Source: a virus. Taken from it: a stretch of DNA of 32,125 nt. The stretch's first letter is position 1; each line of letters begins with the position of its first letter. The DNA is taken from the IMG/VR virus record IMGVR_UViG_3300007513_000122, positions 1-32,125 of that record, one strand, 5' to 3'. Below are positions 9,201 to 17,900 of this stretch, piece after piece. The notes beneath the pieces were generated by a model. The model had not been told where the DNA came from and did no database searches. It saw only the letters and a program-made list of their open reading frames with translations. A program made the position numbers and the translations under genes.

Positions 9201-12200
9201 CCGATTTAAAAGGAGGACGTAAATGTTTATTATTAAAATCAACCGATGCATTAAAATCTGTATTGAAAACATCACTAATACTATGTCCTGCAAAAGGATC
9301 TACTAAAATACCATTCTTAAATCTATCGTTATCATTAACATCTGTAATTGTCAATCCATCCGCTTCTTTTTCAAGTAAATTTAAAGAAACGTAATATTCA
9401 AGATTTTCAATTCTTTTTTCGAGAGTTCCAATATCTCTCATAGTAAATTTTTTATTATCAATATATCTTGCTTGAATATCATTTGGATTAAATGTATACG
9501 CAGGTATTTCCATCGAATATAATGTCATACTATCTTCATCATCTGCAGGTAAAACTGGAGCAATATCAGAAACACCTTTGATAACTTTAAAATTTCTATC
9601 TCTCGTAAGAACTACTTTGTCTTTTCTTGGAAGATAATGTGCATAGTCTGTATCAAAAGTATAATCGAAATCCGGCAATATCTTACCATGAAAGACATTT
9701 GCGGTAGTAGTTATATCATTTGTATAAGAATATCCATCAGTGTTTGCGGTATCGATACCAATTCTTTTGGGTCTAAAATCAACAACATCTCTCAATTGAA
9801 ATTTGTTTCCTGTTACAGGTGATGTAAATGCTGGTATTTCCGTATAAGGTGTATTTGCCGAACCACTATACGTGTATGAGTCAACTGTAAATGGTCCAGA
9901 ACCACTGTGAGTATAATAATCTACAATTGCCATTACTTGTCCTACTGGTTTATCTTCACCAGGTTTTAATGATATTTTTCCATAATCATAATAATTATCT
10001 TTTTGTCCAGTATCAAATTCAAATCTTGAAGTTATATTATGTTGATTTGCGGAGTCAGCAATAGATGCAGTTACCATAGCGGTTTTTACATTAGCATCAG
10101 GATTTAAAGAATCAATTACTGCAACCAATTTTTTCACATCAGAAATTTTTAATGAATTGTTCGCACCAGGTTCAGTATTCATAGACGTACCTAATACTAT
10201 TTGTCCTGAATCTGCCTGTATCGTATTTGAAGAATTATAGTCTACATTTGCAACTGTTGTATTTCCCGTAACAAGTAGTTTCTTTGCAATTTGAGATCCG
10301 GCACCACTATTTGTAGCATTAGATCTCTCCATAGTTGCTATGATTTGTACTTGATGAGATGACAAATCTGGAGCACCAGTAGCATCAGAACGTGCTTGTA
10401 TTGATAGGGCACCGCCATTATTTTCAAGAGAAAGACTTCTAGTGTAAGAAGAACCTCCATTTAAAGCAGTACCAGAAGTGTTAGAAAATTCTATCACTTT
10501 TCCATCATGGACACCACTAATGGCTGTTATAATATAATTTGCATCTGCTTCTGATTCAGATAAAGTTTTTGTTGTTGCTGGATAAAATGCTTCTCCTGAT
10601 GGAGCAGTGGCAGTTCCAGTTTGATCGGCAGTCAAATTAACTATAAATGTTCTCTTAAATCTATAAGTTGTTGAACTTGAACCTGTTGGATTTAGATTTG
10701 CTACTGTAGAATTTTGTAATGGAAAAATTAAACTTCTTTCTTCGTCATTTGCTTTATAGAGTATGGTATCACCAGTTTCTACACCACCTACTTTACCACT
10801 TGGATCAATATTAAACGCATCAGTAATAGCATTAGAATCTATTTTTACACCAGATCTTACGTTTTTTACAGAAAAATTTAGACTGTATGTTGAGTCATCT
10901 ATGGTTGGTTGTGACAATGGACTATCTAAACGTGCCCTATATGAACTGTTCATTGGTGAACTATAATTACTGATCGCACCAGTCCATTCAATAATTCTAC
11001 GTGTATCTGATGTTGTTACACCAAGAAAAGATGTATTTACAGTTACCTCTACACCATATAATGTATTGGCAGTACCAAATTTATTTGTATTCAAATCTAT
11101 TTGACTTGTGTTTGCATTACCTCTTCCGGATCCAACCGTACCTGTTGTTTTATTAAATCTAAAATCAAATAAGTGTGCATCATAGATTGAATGAAAAATT
11201 CTGTGTGCGGTACTTGCCTCTGTACTTGCATTAGGGTCGCTATCATCATATAATACTGTTACAGAACTATCTCTTCCTCCTCTATAATCAAGTTGGCGTA
11301 TTCTTGCAGTACCTATTTTTGTATGATCACTTGTTGGATCGATACCAACAAAATCAATATTATTATTTGTTGAATTAGATTGATCTCCTGAAATTAAAAT
11401 AGATCTATCTTCACTATTAATTGCATCTGTGGATGGCCATTTGACACAATGCAATTCAATAAGATCCATACCGGCGGCACCTGTGGTGTCCCCCATTGCT
11501 CCAGTATCAACACCAAGATCAAAACCAACTTTTTGATATAAATCTGTCACCTTTAAAAATGGTCCAAAGTCTGTACCTTGTTGCTCACCACTAACAGTTC
11601 TTGTATCTCGTCCTTTATCAATATCAACAAAAGATGTTGTGACTGTTTCAAATTCATAACCTTTAACATATGCTTTGCCTGGATTGAGTGATGCAGTAAC
11701 TTTTGTGTCAACACCTATTTTTTGATCATCACTACCATCACCTAATGATGTGCCTGATGATAATGTCAAAGATGTATTGTTTGCAATTGTAGAAATTGTG
11801 GCAGTTTTGTTTGTATTTCCTGAAAGAAAGATTGTATCTCCATCTACTAATTGAGAAACAAACCCTGTTCCTGCACCTGTAAAATTTGTACACGCATTTG
11901 CTGTTGTTCTTGCAGAAGCAACACCTGCTATTTTGTGTGTTTCAAATGCTAATGAAAACGGTTTTACTGTAAAGTCACCGGATTGATCAAATGTTCTTCT
12001 TGCCAGAACATCACCTATTGCACCATACAAAGGACTCGAAACTTGTTTGACTATAATTCCATTTTCAACTCTTAACAATTCAATAAAGTCTACATCAGAC
12101 CTTGCTTCAAGAGGATCAGTAATTACTTTTGTATACTCAGGTGTTCCTGTCGCAGGAGTCGTTGGTTTTCCAGCAACGAAAACTGTAAAAGTAGTGCCAC

Positions 12201-13146
12201 TGGTGACATTTGCTATAGGAAATCTACCATTAAATTCAGATTGATTTGCGCCACTTATTACAACAATATCCCCGTTATTTAAGTTATGATCAGTCGATGT
12301 TGTTATTGTAGCAGTATTAGATGAAGCAGTAAAAGTTAGTCCAGAAGATACTATAGGTACACCACTTTGAAAAATTTCTTTTTTAGATAAAGTTAAATCA
12401 ACTTTATATCGATTTGCACCAGGTGCGGTATAGTTTGGTGTTCCTAATGCATTATCTAACAAACTTGTATCATCAACACTAGATACGATGCTTTCAACAA
12501 TTTGCAATCCTATTCTATAAGTAGGTGCATTTTTATATAAATCAAGAGCAATAGTTTGTGGAGACACATAAACAAAATATCCTCCAACATAAAACACACC
12601 TTCTTCTATCGATACAATCGATCCAGGTTGAGATGCTACTGAAGTTGTTAGAGTTGTAACATCTGCCAAACCCTCTTCTTCTCCTGCAACGTTTGCAAAA
12701 TATGTTGTGCCTGTATCTACTGTTTGAATAATTTCATCATCTAAAAATACCTTTTCATCGAGATAGGTTATCATTAAAGTATTTAATGTTGTTTGTGTAA
12801 ATTTTTCTGCCTTTACTACCGTTGCTCTTGCTCCAGACGTATTGCCTTCAATTATTCTTCCATCAAAATTTGCTATGACAACTTCTACACTTGCATAATT
12901 TGTTTTTATTTTAAGAGAATTAATTTTTGTATTAAGAGAAACTTCACAACCATATACTCTGTCACCATCTGAGAAATTATAATCGCCTAATTGTTCGATT
13001 TGATTTTGTAAAATTGATTGCATCTGCGAAAGTTCTCTTGCTTGCACAGAATATGCAGGACGATACAATATTTTGAAAAATTTTTTCGACTGATCAAAAT
13101 CATCAAAGTATGGCGTTACATTAAAGTCGGTAGTTAATTTAGGCAT
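6289..13146 (-). CDS. Giant baseplate/fibre-adaptor structural protein with DUF4815-type N terminus
   Basis: 2285 aa, the largest gene here. The N terminus FNVTPYFDDFDQSKKFFKIL, then RPAYSVQARELSQMQSILQNQIEQLG (about 8-53), is the signature of DUF4815-type phage tail proteins. Further family-like segments are NPGKAYVKGYEFET, RDVVDFRPKR, FTMRDIGTLEKRIENLEYYVSL (about 1230) and APLAQSFFVSEDNYPSGVFLDSIELYFRKK (about 1710-1740). Dispersed modules sit at about 90-153 and 1584-1670 (GE/TSGA type), 267-339 (HNL...NG type), an IGDGS-like unit after the HKIAG segment, and 2092-2135 (PGSGY type). It occupies the T4 gp9-gp12 interval between gp8 and the fibre, so it likely extends the outer wedge and anchors fibres. 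AAGGAA precedes the ATG. The exact role is inferred. Confidence 0.8.
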   Translation of the reverse strand: MPKLTTDFNVTPYFDDFDQSKKFFKILYRPAYSVQARELSQMQSILQNQIEQLGDYNFSDGDRVYGCEVSLNTKINSLKIKTNYASVEVVIANFDGRIIEGNTSGARATVVKAEKFTQTTLNTLMITYLDEKVFLDDEIIQTVDTGTTYFANVAGEEEGLADVTTLTTSVASQPGSIVSIEEGVFYVGGYFVYVSPQTIALDLYKNAPTYRIGLQIVESIVSSVDDTSLLDNALGTPNYTAPGANRYKVDLTLSKKEIFQSGVPIVSSGLTFTASSNTATITTSTDHNLNNGDIVVISGANQSEFNGRFPIANVTSGTTFTVFVAGKPTTPATGTPEYTKVITDPLEARSDVDFIELLRVENGIIVKQVSSPLYGAIGDVLARRTFDQSGDFTVKPFSLAFETHKIAGVASARTTANACTNFTGAGTGFVSQLVDGDTIFLSGNTNKTATISTIANNTSLTLSSGTSLGDGSDDQKIGVDTKVTASLNPGKAYVKGYEFETVTTSFVDIDKGRDTRTVSGEQQGTDFGPFLKVTDLYQKVGFDLGVDTGAMGDTTGAAGMDLIELHCVKWPSTDAINSEDRSILISGDQSNSTNNNIDFVGIDPTSDHTKIGTARIRQLDYRGGRDSSVTVLYDDSDPNASTEASTAHRIFHSIYDAHLFDFRFNKTTGTVGSGRGNANTSQIDLNTNKFGTANTLYGVEVTVNTSFLGVTTSDTRRIIEWTGAISNYSSPMNSSYRARLDSPLSQPTIDDSTYSLNFSVKNVRSGVKIDSNAITDAFNIDPSGKVGGVETGDTILYKANDEERSLIFPLQNSTVANLNPTGSSSTTYRFKRTFIVNLTADQTGTATAPSGEAFYPATTKTLSESEADANYIITAISGVHDGKVIEFSNTSGTALNGGSSYTRSLSLENNGGALSIQARSDATGAPDLSSHQVQIIATMERSNATNSGAGSQIAKKLLVTGNTTVANVDYNSSNTIQADSGQIVLGTSMNTEPGANNSLKISDVKKLVAVIDSLNPDANVKTAMVTASIADSANQHNITSRFEFDTGQKDNYYDYGKISLKPGEDKPVGQVMAIVDYYTHSGSGPFTVDSYTYSGSANTPYTEIPAFTSPVTGNKFQLRDVVDFRPKRIGIDTANTDGYSYTNDITTTANVFHGKILPDFDYTFDTDYAHYLPRKDKVVLTRDRNFKVIKGVSDIAPVLPADDEDSMTLYSMEIPAYTFNPNDIQARYIDNKKFTMRDIGTLEKRIENLEYYVSLNLLEKEADGLTITDVNDNDRFKNGILVDPFAGHSISDVFNTDFNASVDFNNKHLRPPFKSDLHRLDFDANTQNSTLVNNGGILTLPFASSPFLDQPLTGNLLGKNIQKKISVNPFSFQNYIGTLDLDPPTDNWYDTNIRTQIVVNLEGQYDNWKYIPTNNGHGSHYNDWEEIWSGVQVIEDVKSGTRDAGDVASNDRRAKTTGQNKTLTGLKKGNVPEKILKTIGNKVVNVSVLPKIRPQTITFLAKGLKPNKNVYAYFDDTKVTSFCKQATLLGLSNVSTSNVFRTTSSNFETISITGSGSSAGNTAKVVYMSDRNDVNSCSIMIINQTSESAFNLGSVVQGQDTGANGTISSVTNYNLSDGQILVNNEGATAGIFNVPSDKFISGETLFRLTDDSDNILASTTSVAESMFHSKGAIDSNREDNVVSVRPLIKKRDDISSEKIVKSYTTPRRSESNKFFAPLAQSFFVSEDNYPSGVFLDSIELYFRKKESSPGSKNSITLDIRPMIDGAPSPSTIIPGSQVTLSPGRVTANTSTPVANTSGGFPSATVGNSLTANKQGNNVGSRTIFKFDFPVFLNPGEYAFALSSVTSEYELYAFELGAKHSGTDRKITQQPFVGKLFKSSNADGREPLSTEGLMFKINRCNFSSDLGHARLTNSTTSSGNATSNSIMESMKVVADIMEFANTGSIYHYYSTSKDATIKSDAVQFTINKNINLKTQQQVTYETDTLVDAYANSFQLNVYFTSANTIISPVFDETRSGVISIENDVNNAGIKNSNILIISSGSNLLQSEYGGDTGRYASKNAVDGNTSAFTVSAPDVGSNTATIAANVGSDGKINEVKVVNPGSGYLTNPTVTVASALSGTDPVIRIIGEGSNGANMLSANTSHSRGGNLTAKYISRRVTLEEGFDASDIRVYLNAYKPRGSNIYIYYKVLSAEDNENFDDKPYVLMEQDTSAALFSLNEDDFKQYTYKTVDEKINYTSNDGTTVFTNFRTFALKIVFTKDLNTQTTFIGIPKIADLKAIALDSVGNP

Positions 13147-13151
13147 TACTA

Positions 13152-13157
13152 TTCCTT
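13152..13157 (-). promoter_or_regulatory. Ribosome binding site for the 2285-aa gene
   Basis: The minus strand reads AAGGAA, 5 bases before the ATG at 13146. It overlaps the gp8 stop (13158-13156). It supports the start at 13146. Confidence 0.6.
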
Positions 13158-14958
13158 AAAACTCAAGAACAATCTTGAAATCCTCGATTTGATTTGTTGC
13201 TCTGGTTACATTTGTTCTATTTTCAATATACAAAATATCTCCACTATAAGGTTTCATGTCTGCATTTGATACACCATTATTTACAATAATTGCAGTTGAT
13301 CCTGAGGTGGTTCCTGTTATTGAATTTACTGTAGAATTTGATACGAAAGTTCCTGATACTTGATTTATTCTTACTTTATTATTATTTAGAAAATCAATTA
13401 CTACTCCATTAGCCGTACTATTCGCAAGTGTATCTCCTTGAAATATAACCTCATCTGCCTGAAAAGTTCCAGCAACCTCTCGTACTGTAATTTTTGTTGA
13501 TTGATCTGCCAAATCACTTGTATAAAAAGCATTTGCATTAGCACTTTGAAGAGGATCTCTTACAAGTCCAACCTGTCTAAACTCATTATCGGTTGTGAAA
13601 AACCCAGATTCATTTCCAGTAATTCTGGAGTCCACCAAAACTCTATTACCTGCAAGTTCTTCAATAGCATTAAATCCATGACCGCCAACAGGACCAATAA
13701 CTACTTCTGCATTTGCTCCTGTACCGTGAGATCCATTAGCAGTGATTGTAACGCTTGCAGTCGTATAATTCAATCCCTTATTTGTAACTAATATTTCTTG
13801 CACTCCAAAACTTGAATTTCCTATTGATCTTACTTTAGCATTAATACCATCTCCGCTAATGGTGATTGTTGGTGAAATTGTATATCCTGAACTGGTATTA
13901 GGAGTAATTGTAAATGCATTTTGAACTGTAACTCTCCTAAGGGCCGCATCATAAGCAGAAATAACAGATTGCTCTCCTCGACCTGCATTATTTGTGATAT
14001 ACAAGGTTGAACCAACATAAACACTATCTGAAGTTGTGTTTGCATCTTTTGCCAATTGTAGAACTGTTGTGCTTGTAACTGATGTAAAAGTGTTTTGCTC
14101 AAATTTGTAAGTTGACATTATATCTGCACTAAGAGTCGCTTGTGCTCCTGAAGTATTACCTACAACTATTTCAGAACTTGTAAATAAAGCATTAGCGTTT
14201 GGAAAATATGTAAGCGTATTTGCACCAGAAGAATATGTAATTACGACACCTTTATTACCGGATGTCTGACCAGTTAAAACTTCACCAACTACAAAATCTC
14301 GTACCTCAACACCTGTACTATCAGTTGGTGTCGCAGAAAATTGTGCAAGAAAATCACCATTAGATGTTCGATTAATAACGTCTATTGCTCCATCCACGGC
14401 TGATTGTTCTATCGTATATTGATTAGAACCATCATTAATTGATCCTATCTTTTTAACAGGAATATATTCTGATGTTGTAAATTTAAGAGTATCTTGAGGT
14501 GAAATAGTATACATATATTTCCACTTATAACCATCACTTAATTCAATTAAACCAGTACCAGTACCAGTTGGTTTAAATGTAGAAGCACCATTCGCAACAT
14601 TATTTTGCAAGCATTTGTAAACATTTAATTGATCGGTTACAACATAGAAATTATTTGCCGATTGTTCATTATTGCTTTGTCTATGTGCCGTATAAGCAGT
14701 ATTTGATTCCCAATTAACTCTGGGTATAATATGACTAACATCAGCAGACGTAATTTTTTTAGCAGATGTCATAGATCTCCAATATTCAAATGATGTATTG
14801 GCAATCGAATCGGTTGGTGCTGGCGGATTATTTTCATCACTCCATGCATTTATTTTACCTATAAACAGATAAAGATTTGTAGCAGAAGTTTCTGATAATG
14901 ACTCTATAAATTGTTCAGCATTGTGTATTTTAAATTTATTTGTAACTAGATTAGGCAT
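13156..14958 (-). CDS. 8: Baseplate wedge protein gp8-like, with two large insertions
   Basis: 600 aa against 334 in T4. gp8 is a wedge subunit bound to gp6, gp7 and gp10. The T4 core is recognisable in three blocks. Residues 1-170 include APTDSI, IIPRVNW, VYKCL, LSDGYKWKYMYTISPQD and SEYIPVKK. Residues about 428-470 include FRQVGLVRDPLQ, matching T4 FRQISIITNPLE. Residues 566-600 include YSGDILYIENR and the ending IEDFKIVLEF, matching T4 HSGEMIYMENR and EEINILFTF. The inserts are about 215-425 (two GE/TSGA modules, then a GYTISPTITISGDG / GLNYTTASVTITANG pair) and about 483-562 (two more GE/TSGA modules). CATAAATA lies 5 bases upstream of the ATG, with no Shine-Dalgarno site. Confidence 0.9.
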   Translation of the reverse strand: MPNLVTNKFKIHNAEQFIESLSETSATNLYLFIGKINAWSDENNPPAPTDSIANTSFEYWRSMTSAKKITSADVSHIIPRVNWESNTAYTAHRQSNNEQSANNFYVVTDQLNVYKCLQNNVANGASTFKPTGTGTGLIELSDGYKWKYMYTISPQDTLKFTTSEYIPVKKIGSINDGSNQYTIEQSAVDGAIDVINRTSNGDFLAQFSATPTDSTGVEVRDFVVGEVLTGQTSGNKGVVITYSSGANTLTYFPNANALFTSSEIVVGNTSGAQATLSADIMSTYKFEQNTFTSVTSTTVLQLAKDANTTSDSVYVGSTLYITNNAGRGEQSVISAYDAALRRVTVQNAFTITPNTSSGYTISPTITISGDGINAKVRSIGNSSFGVQEILVTNKGLNYTTASVTITANGSHGTGANAEVVIGPVGGHGFNAIEELAGNRVLVDSRITGNESGFFTTDNEFRQVGLVRDPLQSANANAFYTSDLADQSTKITVREVAGTFQADEVIFQGDTLANSTANGVVIDFLNNNKVRINQVSGTFVSNSTVNSITGTTSGSTAIIVNNGVSNADMKPYSGDILYIENRTNVTRATNQIEDFKIVLEF

Positions 14959-14963
14959 ATTAT

Positions 14964-14971
14964 TATTTATG
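14964..14971 (-). promoter_or_regulatory. Candidate late promoter box for gp8
   Basis: CATAAATA differs at one base from the T4 late consensus TATAAATA. It ends 5 bases before the gp8 ATG and overlaps the gp7 stop TAA (14969-14967). The 15 bases ATAAATAATAATATG are identical upstream of gp25. AT-rich DNA makes chance matches easy, hence low confidence. Confidence 0.35.
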
Positions 14972-17900
14972 ATGAAACGATGATTTTTGGTTCTACATTT
15001 GAAAATGGAGACAATTCTTCCATTTGCAATTTACCAGAAGATGAATTTGATGTTTGATATAGAACATTAAGTAATCCAACACCATCTTCTAAATGAATGA
15101 AACCAGAACCACTACTATCTGTTAAACCCATAAAATTATTCGTTCCTTCATATTTATTAGATAAAGTTACGGTTAATTCAGATGGCTCTAAATCCATATT
15201 TCTAGACACCTTTAGATCAATTGAAACATTAGACGACCCATCACCTATGACGGTATTAGTCACTATGGCTGTACTGTTTATTATTGAGGTAACTTGTGCT
15301 TTAATTGCAGTGTTTGTTGCTAAACAAATAATGTCACCAACTAATAAATCTTCATCAAAAAATGAATTTTCTCCAATTACAGTTGTATTGCCGTCACTAA
15401 TACCGTTCGCAGATGTTGTACCTCTTAAAGTTGTTTCTAGCATAAGATGTTCAACAAGATTATTATCAAATTTGAGAGTTGATCCATCACCTATTGTTGT
15501 ATTACAAATTATAGCGGTAGAATTCAAAATACTTAAAACCTGCATCTGTTCCGTTCCACCTTGTAATGTAATCACATCATTAATTGAAAGGTCGTCTTCA
15601 AAATTAGTATCAACACCAATAATTAAATTTTTATCAAAACTCGTTATGTTTGCAGTTGCTTCTGATGTTACACCATTAGCATTTGAAGATAATGAAAAAC
15701 TATTTGCTCCAGTTGAATGTAATATCAAAATTTTATTATTAGATGCATCTGTTGAATATTCTTGAACTGTACCATTTGAAGTTGTGTTTTGTACTTCAAG
15801 AAAAAGAATATCAGAAACACTTGAGTTTGAACTTTCTAATAATATATCACCTGTATTTGGTTGAAACGGATCAGCAGTTGATTCTAGTAATGATAGTGAG
15901 TTGTCTTCGTAAACAAATTTTGTTCCTGTTTCAAGCGTTAAAAAATGCGAAACTATATTTGCAGAATTTGTTCCATTGTCACTATTAAGAATAAAACTAT
16001 CTCTATCCCCCTGAAAAACTTCTTCACCAACTGTAAAAGATGCACTAGCATTACCTAAAACAAAATATGAAAGAACGTTAGATGATGAACAATTTAGGGT
16101 ACCAGACAAAGTTTTTTCCAATAATAATTCTCCATATGTGATTTCAAATGCTTGCTCATCGTCTATAATAATTTTAGATCCTTCAGGAAAATTTTCTGGA
16201 AAATCAGTTGATATAAAACCGGTTTCTAATAAAAAGTTATCGAAGGTTTCTAATATCATAACACCAGTATCATCTTCTAATGTCATTTCATCAGTAAGAC
16301 TTTCATCAGACGTAATAACATCCGAATTACCTGTAATTGAAATTGTACGGCCTGTACCACCAGCAGATAAAGTTTGCAATTTATTTAAATTGATACTATG
16401 AGATGGTTCAAGATATTGTTCCATTAAAATATTATCACCATCTTCAAGAATTAAAATTCCACCATCTTCATTCGCTAGAAGATGATCAAACCCCATTTGT
16501 AGAGTAGGAGGGGCCGGCCTAAACTCTCCAAACAATTTTGAACCTACTGGATGTAATAAGTCATTTATCGTTTCTTCGTATTCAGAAACTTGTTTTGACG
16601 ATCTAAGTGAATAACTATAATCTTGATAATATTCACTATCAGAAAGTTTTTTTATAGAACTTGGTCTACCATCTTCATTCAAATATTCGCCTGTCTTTTC
16701 ACCTACGGCACCAATATTTGCTGTAAGTAAAGCATTACCTCCGCCTTTAAGTGCTAACGATAATGTTGGAGCACTCGTAAACCCAACACCAAAGTTTATA
16801 AGATCAATATCTCGTACAGATCCTGCGGCTAATCCAGCAACATCAATCACTGCATTATTACCCCTAATACCACCATCGGCAATTGCCGTACCTGTATTTA
16901 CAGTTGCGTTTGCAGATGTTGTAAAACCTGTAATTTTTTCATTTGATGTAAAATCAATAGCAGAAAATAAAAATCTATCATCATCTTTATGTCCTTTTGG
17001 AAGCGTAAATTTAACTGCTACATTTTCGTCATATACTATTGTACCTGATGCTGGTGTAGAAGGAGAACCAGATATCGTAAAAGTAAAAGTCGTGTCATCT
17101 GTTACTGAAATTGTTTTTTCACCATTATAACCTGCTGGAGATGCCCCACTTAAAATAACTTTTTGTCCATCATCAAGTCCATGCTTTACTGGAGTTATAA
17201 CAGTTGCGGTTGTACTAGACCTAGTAACACTTGTAATAGGAAATTGTAATGTTTGAAATGCGCCTGTGATAGACATAGATGTAGAAGTATATTCAATGGT
17301 TGTGTCTGTATTTGTTGATTCTGTTACACTGGAGGCATTTACTCCTCTACGAAAAACAAAAGTATTTGTATCTTCTAAACCGTTTGTTGTTGTCGGAGCA
17401 TTAAATTGTACGTCATAAACTGTGGGTATTGTAGAGTTAATATAATTTGAAGTATTAATTGTTAAATCATTTCGGCCTACACCAAAAGTACCAGTATACA
17501 ATACAGGCCTTGCACGAAATCTAGCAGGATCATTTAAGGTTGAAGTATTACTCACCAATCCTAAAAATGTTCCTACCTTATTACCAGAATTAGATGTAAT
17601 TCGTTCACCTGTTTTAAATGTTCCTGATATTGCATTTGTCTCACTAATTTCATCAGGATCTTCATTTAGATTAATTATTCCAACTGCAGGATCATTAAAT
17701 TTTACAACATTATCCTGAACAACTGTTATTATTGGAGATAATTCATATCCAGAACCCAATCCAATAGCTCTTACGTTTGCTATCGTACCAATTTGAAGAG
17801 CCGAAAACCCTAAAGCATCAACTAACCTTGTAGATTTTATAGTTGTTTCTTGTCCAGATAAATTATAGTTAGAATCATCAAAAACCACAGTTGTAAAATT

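Noticed and set aside
13830-14102. A 90-codon open frame in another minus-strand frame within gp8
   Set aside because: It is fully inside gp8, Gln/Leu-rich from frame-shifted Thr/Ser codons, with no start signal.
15097-15765. A 222-codon open frame on plus opposite the gp7-like gene
   Set aside because: It is antisense to a well supported coding region with repeat modules; its low-complexity Ile/Val/Ser composition looks like a shadow of the Thr/Asn/Asp-rich gene.
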